A stretch of 64,000 nucleotides of DNA from Helicostylum pulchrum. Its lineage: Eukaryota; Mucoromycota; Mucoromycetes; Mucorales; Mucoraceae. A program made the position numbers and the translations under genes. Below, piece by piece: positions 46,142 to 56,821 of the stretch (its first letter is position 1; the number at the start of each line of letters is the position of its first letter). Where the stretch lies: assembly GCA_025677825.1 (NCBI GenBank), contig JAIXMO010000001.1, forward strand, positions 372,001-436,000. Direction: 5' to 3'. The notes below the pieces were generated by a model, which saw nothing but the letters and a program-made list of their open reading frames with translations, ran no database searches and was not told where the DNA came from.

Positions 46142-48573
46142 TCATTGTAAACTATTTAATTTTTGTATACGTTGATGGTATTCTTGTGTTTCACCTTGTA
46201 TTTGATTTAACTGATGGTGAACACGGTCCATATTTTGATCAACCCAATGAAGATCCTTGTACTGGGGTTTATGTGGCACCAAAGCAAGGTGATGAGTGAT
46301 ATTTTTTAACCGTAAAGCCATGATACAATGCGTGAGTAAGATTAAAAAGAAGCAGATATAAACAACGACAAGAAAAGGTTTACGATCTTTTTTAGAATTT
46401 TTCTCTGGTATTTGTTTTGGAATATCTTTATCGTTTAAATCCAAATCTTGTAATAATTGTACATTGTCAACAAGTTCCTGAACTAAATATGGCTTATTTA
46501 GGATAGAGTTTAAGTGACTATAGAGTCTTATCTGATCATCTGCTGCATTCTTTTCTATAATTGCTATTTAAATATGTATGAGCGTTAAATTTTTTTTTAG
46601 GGGAGGAGAGTTAATAACTTACAACTGACGAGACCACTCTTGGAAAATACAATTTGAAATGTCACAAGGAGATGGACCTTGTCTTTACTCACACGAGTAA
46701 TACAGGTACGCAGTTCAATATTATACACAGCGCCCATTGGCATATTTGGCATAGATTTTTTGGTTGTGACACAAGCATAGTATGGATACTTGCGATGAAT
46801 TCTTTTTTCCTGAAACAGGGTTTTCACAACCTTGGTACCTTGTGTAATTATTTGATTAATAACACTAATAAAAAAATAAAAAAAGGAGAAAACTTACCAG
46901 AAGTTGTACTCTTGATTCTTCGCTGTGCAACGACTTCACGTGCTCCATGTTGCCAAACACTTGTCTGTACATTCTCAAAGTTTTCATAGCGTTCTAAAAA
47001 TCCTTTAACGAAACTACTATCAAATAATAATCTAAACATGGCCTCAACGGTACCAGGAAAAGTTTCATTTATAGCGATACGCGAATATTGTTCACCTCGC
47101 ACAGTACAAGGACAAACTCTTGTTTTTTTTATAGGTGTAATGTCAGACGGAAAAGTGATTTCTCGTTTCAAACTAGATTCCGGTTGAATAGCAAGTTCAC
47201 GACGCCCTCTATAATTTGAATCTGAAACTGATCTTGGTCGTAGTTTAGTCGTAGGGGTATCTTTGATTGTTGTAGAATCGGGTGTCAATGCCGGTTTAAC
47301 CGATGCAACAGGTACGGTTAATTCTTTTTTAACTTGAGTTAATGATGATGGGTCGCTCAAAAGAATTGCAGAGTCATCTGAATTTAAACTATCTTCATCC
47401 TCAGTGTCTCCGTATAAAGAGTTATTATCGTCTTCGTCAAATGAAGTGGGTATGACAGAATTGACTTTCTTGCTAAGGTCCCAGATTTTTACCATTTGAT
47501 CATATGCTTGATCACGCAAAAGGAAAGAAGCGAAAACATGCTAAAATAAAATAAAATAAAAAAAGTTGAATAACTACACACACACATAATATAATATAAT
47601 ATTTTTGACAGTGGGATATTACTTTAGATGTACTTGTTTCTATGGTAATACCATTAGGAATAATTCGAGCGGTCATTTTTTTTTCAACTTGTGTAATTTC
47701 ATCAAAATTGATTACCAACTGCAAAAAAAAAAAAAAAAAAATTGTTAGCCTAAATGAAAAATACATTGGATTTATGCTTACATTGGTGACCCAACCAAAT
47801 ATATTTGATTTAAAGCAAACGTGATGTTCAGATATAAACAAATGTCCCTGTAAAAGAATATCTTTTGATAAAGCACACTTGTAATCTACAATAATTTCAT
47901 TTTTTAATCCCAAATTTTATCTTTTTTTATCTTTTTTTTTTTTTATACCTTGAATTAACAAATCGTTTTCTCGTACACTTTTGAAAAGCGCGTGAAATTC
48001 TTCATTTCGTTTGTCTTTAGCCAATCGGAAATCACAAGCAGTGGCAAAACTACCGGGCCTTTCAGTTCCAGAAAGTATATCAGCTTCAGCAGCCGCCGCC
48101 GCTGCCGCACTAGACTCAGTTGATGCTGCCGCTGGCGCCGTAGATGAAGTCGTAGTGAATGAAGATTGCGAAGAATCTGCGCTATCTTTTTTAATTGTGA
48201 AAGGTCTTTTAATTGGTAAGCTATAATGTTTCTTTCTAGCTGATAATATTTTAGTGATAGTGGAATCATCAGTTTGTAAAGATTCATTAGAAGGTACTCT
48301 AAGTTGTTCAAGTGACGTGAGTGAAGACGACCGTTTATCCTCTTCTAATCCTGGTCGCACGGTCAAATTCTCATCGGGCGAACGTTTCGCTTCTAGACTG
48401 TGACGTTTTACTAGCGATATCGTCGAATCTTTTGCTTTATTCAACATTTTTGCTGCTGAGAATTTACGTTTTACTAGAGGTAAAGACGTTGTTGAACTAA
48501 TGAGGTCGGAATCGTTTGCTTGGCGATGAAGTAAATGAGAAGAAGAAGAAAGTGTTAAATTTTTGTCAGACAT
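46142..48573 (-). CDS. GRAM-VASt sterol-transfer protein (Lam/GRAMD1 family)
   Basis: Multi-exon gene starting MSDKNLTLSSSSH at 48573. The family moves sterol between plasma membrane and ER at contact sites. Order: a Ser-rich basic N-terminus with a poly-Ala run; a GRAM domain (EEFHALFKSVRENDLLIQ, ILLQGHLFISEHHVCFKSN, FGWVTN, VINFDEITQVEKK, IIPNGITIETSTS); an acidic linker (DEDDNNSLYGDTEDEDSL); a VASt/StART-like domain (INETFPGTVEAMFRLLFDSS, then FLERYENF); and a C-terminal membrane anchor (FLVVVYICFFLILLTHCIMA) followed by a coiled coil. The frame is open upstream to 48729, but that extension is Leu/Ser/Phe low complexity, so the start at 48573 is preferred. Convergent with SREBP, 251 bp apart. 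Confidence 0.87.
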
Positions 48574-50040
48574 TTTTTTTTTTCGCTTCTTAATTATCTC
48601 GACAATTGGATATGACGTAGTTTTGACAATATGGTAATTGGAAAAAAATGATGATGCTACAAAAAATAAAAAGAAGGAGAGAAAGAGAGAAAAAGAAAGA
48701 GAGAGAGACAGAAAGAGAAAAAGAGGCACTAAACCTTATAGACCAAGCGTGAGGCTGTTCGATTGAACATCCGAATATTGTTTACTTTTTTATAATACAT
48801 ACAAAAAAGATGTAGTTACGGCTATATTTATCATTGTTCCTTTAATATTTCATCATATTTTAACGCTAAGTAATGCGTCTCACCAATTCGTCACGTTATT
48901 TTTTCTATAAAATAGAAAGGGCCGATTTCTCCAATACTTTTTATGTGGTTGTTGTTGTAATACAAAAATAAATAATACATTTTCAATTGTCTTGATAGCA
49001 AATGTGTGATGTTGACATTAATGGTTAATATACACGGTCAAAGGTAAAATGATTATTCCGCTGAATATTTACCACTCATCAAATCTTAATTCATTGACCG
49101 ATGGTCGAGTCCTGTAATAAGTTTTATAAAAACGTATGAATTCTCGGCGTTGCATTTACTGCTTTTGGTTGATTATTTTTTACACCAGTTTGCGTTATAA
49201 TTAAAAAAATTATTTAAGGTGGAAAAATATCTCATAGTTGTCAATATAATTTAGACAGGTTTTATTTTTTGAAAGAAATGGGTTATTTTATTGCCAAAAC
49301 TAAAAGCAAAGTGTTGGCTTGTGGTTACTACCAAGACCCTTACAGTATTTCAAGGTATATGGTCATTATGATGAGTGGAAAAACTGATAGAAAAAAATTA
49401 TCCGATGGATAACGCTACTACTTTCGTAGAACCTCTTTAATTAGGTGTATCTTATAACAACGAATATTCTAAAATGTGCTTACTGAAAGTGAATATGTCA
49501 TAAATTATCACTGATGATAGCTAAGCAGCCAAATATACCAAAGATAACATACGATCAACCTTATATCAACTTTTGTTGCCAATAGACCAATGACTCAATG
49601 AGTTGATTGTCTTTTACCTTATCAATCCATTCGTCAATATACTATCCTGATAACTACCTAATTAATAAGATCAATTTTAATTATATAGATCTATTCTAAT
49701 CACGATAAACAGGCACCTTTCTTTTTCACGATTAATAAATAAGCTATATTCGACTTTTTTAGCAATACTAAAAGAATTATTTTGTTGTATGTTTCACGTG
49801 CTATGTCGCAAACTCCGCATACGTAAATAATGTGATGGTATTCAAACCTTTTACATCGATCAGTAAACGAAAAGGTTCATTTTCAACTTCTTATATCACT
49901 AAAGAAGTTTTGCTTAACTAGTTGATTTAAGCAAGTGGCAAAAGTAATGAATAATATATGTTTTATTAAAAATAATAGCTACAATAGTAGTAGCAATACA
50001 GAAGCAGTAAGACCTAAGTAGCAAGACAGAAGCAGCGAAG
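48574..50040. other. Intergenic region
   Basis: 1.5 kb AT-rich spacer. A GA-rich purine tract (48671-48724) lies upstream of the GRAM-VASt start codon. No ORF, RNA gene or repeat copy is recognised in 48.8-50.0 kb. Confidence 0.35.
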
Positions 50041-51400
50041 AGAACTTTATTCTTCGTATTCACCTTCATCTCCGTCGTTATTTCCATAATTATCCTCATC
50101 TAATTCTTCATCACCTTCAGGTTCTTGTTCTTCTTCAATAAACTTTTTTTGTAGGACTAAATGATTAAGGAGCGTACTGAACCCGCAAGTGCAGTCGATC
50201 GGCTACGGCACGTAACCTTCTTCAATAAACTTATCAAATTGTTTACTGATGTAAACATCCGAAATCCAATTATCCATATTTATTTTTTTTCTTTCTGCTT
50301 GATTCTTCAATAATTATTTACATGGAATCTTCTTTATTTACTTGATTAGTTTCATACAAATAATGTAATTTTCCAAGAAGATCCTTATTATTTTTTTGTA
50401 AATGATTAAGATGTTTTTGCTACTGGCCTCCACAAGGGATAAGCCATCAATCAATTTAAAAATGTCTGATTTAACAGTACTTTGGTTAGTTGGAAAACCG
50501 AATGAAAGGATGCCCTCAAGGATGTATAGTCCACGGCGGAAGCTTAATAATATACATATGGACATTAAAACCCATAACTTGAACAATTAGCATTGTACTT
50601 TCTTTATATCAGTAATGTTTACGAATGGAATAGACTTCAGAAAATTGTTAACGTGACATTTAGTAGCAAGAATAGATTTTAGTTTGTCATTATGTACCTA
50701 GCTTATTTTTTGTAGTCATTTTTGCCACTTCATCAGACATTCCATCAACAATTACTTCATATTCGTTAGAGATTGCCAACATAAGATCAAGTCTGAGTTT
50801 AAGACCTATCTTTTTACAAGGTGATGAAATTGTATCACCACTTTGTATATGATGAAATATTTGATTAACAAACGAAATAAATACAGCAAAAAAAGTCTTA
50901 AAAGATAAATATAACCCCAGAATTTGATCTGATAATCGGCTTTGCTGTAATGTTTGATTGCTTCTTTAGTAAATAACCAAGGTCTTTCTGTATGCATTGA
51001 AAGTCTGTAATAATATTAATAACTTGTTAATAACTTTATCTTATGTTCAACAGATTAAATATTTACAAAAAGCTATACATTTTTTGTATATTTTTTTCTT
51101 TCAATTCATTGGTTTGATAATTGTCTATTACATTTAAAGAATTTCTCCAAAGATGGAAGTGAATTGACCTTGATTTTTTTGAGAAGAAATTCAAGGCGAT
51201 TCTGGAGTTGAATGAGCTGGAACTTTGAATTTAAGCAGGGGAAATTTTTGTTTATTTTTCAAATGTCCATACCTTTTTTCTTTAAAATTTCATTATCACT
51301 ATCTCAAAGATAATCTTAATACAAACAAAAAGTTTGAAGAGGATCGAATCATCCAACGCTTGCTCTAAATCCAATATATGATCGACTATATACCTAAATA
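50041..51400 (-). pseudogene. Frameshifted remnant of an unrecognised gene
   Basis: Coherent but broken coding stretches run leftwards: LIQLQNRLEFLLKKIKVNSL, HTERPWLFTKEAIKHYSKAD followed by YQIKFWGY, then after a frameshift LKLRLDLMLAISNEYEVIVD, then ILATKCHVNNFLKSIPFVNI, LYILEGILSFGFPTNQSTVK and DIFKLIDGLSLVEASSK. An acidic tail (EEEQEPEGDEELDEDNYG) ends in a stop at about 50049. At least three shifts of frame separate them, so it cannot make a full protein. The composition suggests an ordinary cytosolic fungal protein, possibly of a family expanded in Mucorales; I cannot name it. The acidic tail is split by the 71-bp insertion listed separately. Confidence 0.6.
50130..50232 (-). mobile_element. 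A-tailed 71-bp SINE-like insertion with 16-bp target duplication
   Basis: The 16-base sequence CTTCTTCAATAAACTT occurs perfectly at 50130-50145 and 50217-50232. Between them lie 71 bp (50146-50216). Read on the minus strand, they end in a short A run just before the second duplication. Flanking duplications of this length plus an A tail are the mark of target-primed reverse transcription by a LINE-type machinery. The insert contains GGGTTCAGTACGC and TAGCCGATCG, weakly like pol III B and A boxes, but is too short for a full tRNA. It interrupts the acidic tail of the pseudogene around it. Source RNA unknown. Confidence 0.7.
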
Positions 51401-52214
51401 TAGTCACTTGTGTAACATTATATTTGCTATTTCGGAATCGAGATTTTCTCCGGAAATGTTACAAATTTGCATTTTTGCTCACTCAAATCCAGACGCACCC
51501 TACTAGCCGTTTACACCGGCCAGCCCTTTGGAGGGCTGCTACTGCTGACTTTTTGATCGAGTTGTATTGCTATATACTATTATATGGGGAGTTTCTTAGT
51601 ACACGTTCTATTTACACGCTCAGAAAAGAGAGTGCGGTATATTACTTTTTACTTATCTTTATTTTTTAAAAAAGCAGCTCGATATTTATACGTTATCAAA
51701 GTCGTGGTGGGCCACATTCGAGAGCTCGTAACAAGTGCTCCTACGCACGGCTGTCGCTAGAAGAAGGTCAATATCCTTTTGTAAGGACATAAGAAAAAAA
51801 AGCACTTACTGGTATACATAGTAAAAAAGAGAAAGAGAAAGAAAAGTGGTTATTAATCATAAAAAAAAAAGATTAATTTTATCAGGTATGATAAAATACA
51901 CAGTCAGTATTTGCTCACGCGATATTATTTAATCAATGTTCGCTTCGCGTCGCGACTTTAACAGACTTATAATATTTCATGGAATCTATGTTTTTCTTAT
52001 AAAATCCCCTTTTGAGGGGACAGAACAGTCAGCTTCGGTCGTTAGTTGAATGCTAAACCTCTCGAAAAAAAACCTGTATGTTAAACTTTCAATGGTAACG
52101 GATATATTTTAAAAATATGCTTTAATGAAAAAAAAAAGAAGGGTGGTGACAAGATGGGGGATAAAATACAAATTTTACAGTATGCATGATAGAAAAAAAA
52201 ACAGAACAAAAAAA
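51401..52214. other. Intergenic region with inverted repeat copy C
   Basis: It contains repeat copy C on the minus strand and a relatively GC-rich stretch around 51490-51545. A short hairpin-forming CCCCTTTTGAGGGG lies near 52007-52020. No gene is supported. Confidence 0.4.
51585..51750 (-). repeat. Dispersed repeat, copy C (inverted)
   Basis: Read on the minus strand, it has GAATGTGGCCCACCACGA, GATAACGTATAAATATCGA, GCTGCTTTTTTA, AAAAAGTAATATACCGCACT, CTCTTTTCTGAGCGTGT and AAGAAACTCCCC. This is the same block order as copies A and B, in opposite orientation. Confidence 0.6.
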
Positions 52215-53108
52215 TTAGAATAAACCAATCTTAGTTTTACCTTCCTTTACTAAAGGAGCGATGTGAGCACCAAGGAAAGTAAAAAGATCAGTGCGAACTT
52301 CTTGAAGATCAAAGATATTGAACTTCTTTGCGTTTCTTTCGGTATCAATAACAACTAATTCCAAATTATCTAATTTCAAATGACCTTGATCAACAAGAGC
52401 TTGGAGTCGATTAGGTGTACCAATACCCATATGAATTGCTTCATGTTCTAAAAAGTAAATTTGATCCTCAATCTTAAAATGCTTTGCGAATAACTTTGCT
52501 ACCTTGGCTGTTGTACCAAATTCCTTTAATGCACTACATTGTTCCATCAATCATTAGTTTAATTACATATTCACTTTTTTTTAAAAAAAAAGTAGCTGTA
52601 TACTTTACCGTCCAAGATCAACTGCACGAATAGCAGAGTGAGTAATAATTAAAGCAACAGGGCTAGCAAGAACTGTAGGCTTCTTTGCCAACTTTTTATG
52701 TCCAGCAACACCAAATTTGACAAAATTAGGTAAAGCTTCTAAGACATGTTCTTGCTTAAAATTCTTATTATCGACAAATCCTGACTCTGGCAAATTTTGT
52801 TCTTCCAACTCAACAGAAGATAACTTTGGTAAAGAAATCTTTTGACGATCAGCTACATACTCGGCTTGTACTGAAGGTTCTTCTCCCCAAATGTTGATAG
52901 TATCAAACGGGTTAAGAACTCTCTTTTTCTTTTGTTGCTTCTTCTTCTTCTTAGGTTCTACCGATTCAGGTGCTTTACGTTTTAAAACTGGTGCTTCGTC
53001 ATCCTCAATAGCGGGTTCGTTATCTGAAAAAACAGCCTCTTCTTCTTGGAAATCATCCTCAAAGTCATCAGCTGAAGCTTGCTTCTGTTTAGTTTCAACT
53101 GTAGCCAT
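52215..53108 (-). CDS. CMS1: Cms1-like ribosome biogenesis protein
   Basis: Exons 52609-53108 and 52215-52533 give 272 aa. Yeast Cms1 is a nucleolar protein of the early small-subunit (90S) pre-ribosome with a degenerate helicase-like fold. Acidic N-terminus (DDFEDDFQEEEAVFSDNE), basic Lys run (KKKKKQQKKKR), then the family core: PTVLASPVALIITHSAIRAV, KLFAKHFKIEDQIYFL, IHMGIGTPNRLQALVDQ and LKLDNLELVVIDTERNAKKF. GTPNRL and VIDTERNAK are the Cms1 versions of DEAD-box motifs. The start at 53108 begins MATVETKQKQ. It shares a 210-bp divergent promoter with the Rrp3 gene. Confidence 0.9.
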
Positions 53109-53318
53109 AATATTACAATTGCAAGTTAAAATAATATGCAAAAAAAAAAAAAAAAAAAAAAAACGTTTTCACGTCAAAATAGCAACTGCAGTCACCGGAC
53201 GGTTAATCATGTAGTAACAGAAGTGGCTTATACAAGTCTTGTAACTGACATTTAATTATTTCTATGTAAAAAAAAAAAGCATAGTAGTTTTTTTTTTCTA
53301 TTACTCATTATACCGATC
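53109..53318. promoter_or_regulatory. Divergent promoter of CMS1 and RRP3
   Basis: 210 bp between two start codons of opposite genes, both for small-subunit ribosome biogenesis. A run of 23 A (53141-53163) lies about 33 bp upstream of the CMS1 ATG, and another A/T run near 53267. Such rigid tracts often keep promoters nucleosome-poor. No factor site is claimed. Confidence 0.5.
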
Positions 53319-54853
53319 ATGTCCACTGCAGTAGAAAAAGAAGTTAGTCAACCTAGTGTTGATATGGAATTACTTTCCAAGAAGAAGTTAGAGGAAACAA
53401 CCTTTGCTGACCTTGTAAGTATAGATCTACTTTTTTTTATATATATATATATATAGATCTGCATTGCTTATTTTTTTTAAAAAAAGGGAGTTTCTGCTCA
53501 ATTATGTGAAGCTATCGAAAAAATGAAGTTTACACATCCTACCGAGATTCAAAAGGAGTCTATTCCTTGGGCTATTGAAGGTCGTGATATTATTGGCCTT
53601 GCACAAACTGGTTCTGGTAAAACCGCTGCTTTTGCTATCCCTATTATTCAAAGACTCTGGGATAACCCTCAAGCATTCTTTGCTTGTGTTTTAGCACCTA
53701 CAAGGTAAGTTCATTTAATACAGAGAAAAGGGAATCGTATTTACTAAAGTGATAAATAAACAGAGAATTAGCATATCAAATTGCAGAAACTTTTGAATCA
53801 CTCGGTACAGTTATTGGTGTTCGATCAGCAGTCATTGTTGGTGGTATGGATATGATGTCTCAATCAATTGCACTTTCCAAGCGCCCTCACGTAATTGTAT
53901 GTACACCTGGCCGTCTCCAAGATCATTTAGAGAACACAAAGGGTTTCAGCTTAAAGAATCTGAAATATTTAGTTATGGATGAAGCCGATCGTTTATTAGA
54001 TATGGATTTTGGGCCCAAGATTGATCAAATTCTCAAGGTAATTCCTCGTGAAAGAAACACATTCTTGTTCTCTGCCACTATGACAACGAAGGTCGCCAAA
54101 CTTCAAAGAGCAAGTTTAAACAAGCCTGTCAAGGTTGAAGTTGCCAGTAAATATTCTACTGTAAAGACTCTTTTACAATATTATCTCTTTTTCCCTCTCA
54201 AGCACAAGGATTGTTATATGGTTTATCTTTTAAATGAACTTGCCGGTAATTCTACTATTATTTTCACACGTACATGTCATGATACGCAAAAGATTGCCAT
54301 CATGTTAAGAAACCTTGGATTTGCTGCTGTTCCTCTTCACGGACAATTGCCTCAAGCCAAGCGTTTAGGTGCTCTTAATAAATTCAAGGCCGGTCAACGT
54401 AATATTTTAGTCGCTACTGATGTTGCTAGTAGAGGTATCGATATTCCTATGGTCGATGTTGTCATCAATTACGATGTACCTCAATCATCAAAGGATTATA
54501 TTCATCGTGTTGGTCGTACAGCAAGAGCTGGTAGATCCGGAAAGTCGGTGACTTTTGTTACTCAATATGATGTAGAATTAATTCAACGTATCGAAAAAGA
54601 TTTAGACCACAAGTTGGATCCTTTCCCTTGCGAGAAGGATGAAGTGATGATGTTACAGGAACGTGTTGATGAAGCTCAACGTATCGCAACTATAGAATTA
54701 AGAGAGACCGATAACGGTAAAAAGTCAAAGCGTGGTAGTCGTAAGGATGATGATGACGATGCTGATCTTGATCAAGAAGAAAGAACTGGTGCTCAAGGAA
54801 AGAGAAAGTATAAGGGTGAACAAAAGAAGAGCGGATACAAGAAGCAGCGTTAA
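53319..54853 (+). CDS. RRP3: DEAD-box RNA helicase Rrp3 (DDX47)
   Basis: Exons 53319-53414, 53487-53704 and 53764-54853 give 467 aa. Rrp3/DDX47 is an ATP-dependent helicase needed for 18S rRNA processing in the nucleolus. All motifs are present: Q motif ([20 protein letters not shown]), I (AQTGSGKTA), Ia (PTRELAYQ across the splice), GG, TPGR, II ([14 protein letters not shown]), III (SAT), IV ([10 protein letters not shown]), V ([12 protein letters not shown]) and VI ([13 protein letters not shown]). The block [20 protein letters not shown] is typical of the Rrp3 branch. The C-terminus is Lys/Arg/Asp-rich. Divergent from CMS1. Confidence 0.95.
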
Positions 54854-55298
54854 ACTCTTTCTTTTTTTTTTGAAAATAAAATTGTAAATTATATATGTAT
54901 GTAGTAGTGCCCGCTGGTAAATTTTGTCTATTTTGAACTTCGTTTCTAGAACCTTAAACATAAACAAATATACATTCCTGCCTTTTATCGCATTATGTAC
55001 GGATCCTGTAAATGCACCTATTTGTTTTGTTTTCAACTGTTGTAATTCCCACTTAATTAAACAACACCAAATGAACTCTATCAACAGGAATTCTCTACTA
55101 TAAACTGCATTTTTTTTTTAAAAAAAAAGTTTATTACGTAATATACGAATAGTCTATTGCTACTTTCTATATATGATAAAATGCGTGGGTGTAAGAATAT
55201 TTTCAATAACAAGAATGATGATAATGCGTATTCTCTTTGTCGTTTTTTTTTTCTAGGTAAATATCTCTTCCACAATATACATGTACAGTGATTTTTAA
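54854..55298. other. Convergent intergenic region
   Basis: 445 bp between the stop codons of RRP3 and the RNase P-type gene. AT-rich 3' ends only; short minus-strand ORFs here are low complexity. Confidence 0.35.
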
Positions 55299-55823
55299 TT
55301 ACAAAGATGACAGAAAATCACCTAATCCACCACTACCACTATTATTATTCTTTGCTTGAGTACTGGATTTAGATAACAATGCCTTGAGGTTATTCTTTTT
55401 TCCCTTGTTTTTCTTCTTTTTTGAATCCATAATAGGTGCTACAGGCTCAACTGCGGGTGTATCACTTAAAGGTTGAGGCAACTTTTTCTTATATGATCCA
55501 TGATACAACGTTATTCGACTACACGTTAAACAAGTAGTTTGAATTTTATTTTTTCTTTGCTTTCTTTTCTTTTCAGCCTTCTTTTGTACGATTTCTACTC
55601 TACTACTAAGTCCAGGCACTGATATTTGTCCACAACTTTTACAGGCTAAACGTTCAATATTTTTTTGAGCAGTTAATTCAAATTCATTAAGTGTATGTTG
55701 AAATTCATTCATATAGTATCGACTAAGTGAAGGTACCGCTGAAAACATTTCAAACCCTGCTGTGAATAAAAAGTCGAGTCTATTCGTTTGTTGTAAGGTC
55801 TGTAATGAGTTATTATTAGCCAT
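55299..55823 (-). CDS. RNase P/MRP zinc protein of the Rpr2/Rpp21/Snm1 family
   Basis: Single exon, 174 aa. The family is a zinc-ribbon subunit of RNase P (5' tRNA maturation) or of the related RNase MRP. It has an N-terminal helical part (RLDFLFTAGFEMFSAVP, LSRYYMNEF) and the expected two CxxC pairs: LACKSCGQI and TTCLTCSRIT, separated by a basic segment (KKAEKKRKQRKNKIQ). The C-terminal tail is Lys-rich and low complexity. I cannot tell from sequence alone whether it belongs to RNase P (Rpp21/Rpr2) or to MRP (Snm1). Confidence 0.82.
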   Translation of the reverse strand: MANNNSLQTLQQTNRLDFLFTAGFEMFSAVPSLSRYYMNEFQHTLNEFELTAQKNIERLACKSCGQISVPGLSSRVEIVQKKAEKKRKQRKNKIQTTCLTCSRITLYHGSYKKKLPQPLSDTPAVEPVAPIMDSKKKKNKGKKNNLKALLSKSSTQAKNNNSGSGGLGDFLSSL

Positions 55824-56184
55824 TGTTAAGAAATAAAAAAAAATATTTGTAAAAAAAACAAAGGTAAACTTGAAAAGTGGCTTGTTTTTGCCGTACAGTT
55901 GAAAAAAAAATCAAATCAAATTACTTAAGCTGTTACGTTAGCGATGGAAATATGTATGAAACAAACCACTGGGTTCTTTTTTAGCGTATAAAAACAGATA
56001 GGCAAACTTAAATTTTATTCGTAACATACCAAAGTAAAAAATAATAATATATATTTTACAAAGAGCTAGTGTCTTGTTATGACCGACATTCTTTATTTGA
56101 GTATAAATAGGCTAAGAAATTGGTATCAAAAAAAAATATTATCTTTATAACTCTTATAAAAACATAACATCCTTACTCAATAAA
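55824..56184. other. Divergent intergenic region
   Basis: 361 bp of AT-rich promoter DNA for the RNase P-type gene (left) and the Ser-rich secreted protein (right). The stretch TATAAATAGG near 56102 is a good TATA-box candidate for the right-hand gene, about 83 bp before its ATG. Confidence 0.45.
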
Positions 56185-56821
56185 ATGAAGTTCTTTACTA
56201 TCTCTGCTGTTCTCGCTCTCGTTGCTTGTGCTTCTGCCGTTCCCGCTGGACACATGGAGTAAGTATCTACACATATATGAACCGTATATCAGTATTTACT
56301 AAACAACATTTATATTGAATAGCTTGGCCAAACGTTCTATCATCGCTACCAATACCATCGTTCAGGATGGATCAACCCGTTACGAAGTTATTAACTTGTA
56401 TACTTCTGTTCAAACAGATACCACCACTCTCGTTGACACTTTTACCCAAACACAAACAGATGTTTCCTATATTTGTAAGTATTGATAAGCAAGAAACCGC
56501 ATAAAAAAATCAATGTATTTAACAGTTTTTAATTTTTCATTAGATGCTTACTCTGGTACTGATACTTCCGGTATCATTGACAGACTCGCAAAGGGTCTTT
56601 CTCAAATTGTTGATCCCTCAGGAGCTTCTTCTTCTTCAGACTCTTCTTCTTCTTCAGACTCTTCTTCCTCTGACTCTTCTTCTTCTGACACTGCCTCTTC
56701 TACCGACTCCTCTTCTACCGACTCCTCTTCTACTGACTCCTCTTCAACCGCCTCTTCTACTGACTCTTCCAGCTCTGCCTCTTCCAGCTCTAGCTCAAGC
56801 AGCAGCTCTTCCGGCCCTTAA
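56185..56821 (+). CDS. Ser-rich secreted or wall-attached small protein
   Basis: Exons 56185-56258, 56323-56474 and 56544-56821 give 167 aa. Signal peptide MKFFTISAVLALVACASA, then a short propeptide ending LAKR, a probable Kex2 site. The middle (about 60 aa) is Thr/Val/Asp-rich (TIVQDGSTRYEVINLY) with no Cys. The last 75 residues are almost only Ser, Asp, Thr and Ala from a repetitive TCT/TCC-rich DNA, a typical O-mannosylation target. There is no GPI-anchor signal. A conventional TATA box lies upstream. Probably a cell-wall or surface protein; function unknown. Confidence 0.8.

Noticed and set aside
48573..48729. N-terminal extension of the GRAM-VASt protein
   Set aside because: The extra residues come from a GA-rich tract read as Leu/Ser/Phe repeats; the internal ATG begins normal protein sequence.
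50146..50216. Complete tRNA gene
   Set aside because: Too short, no complete cloverleaf, only weak A- and B-box likeness; treated as a retroinsertion of unknown source.
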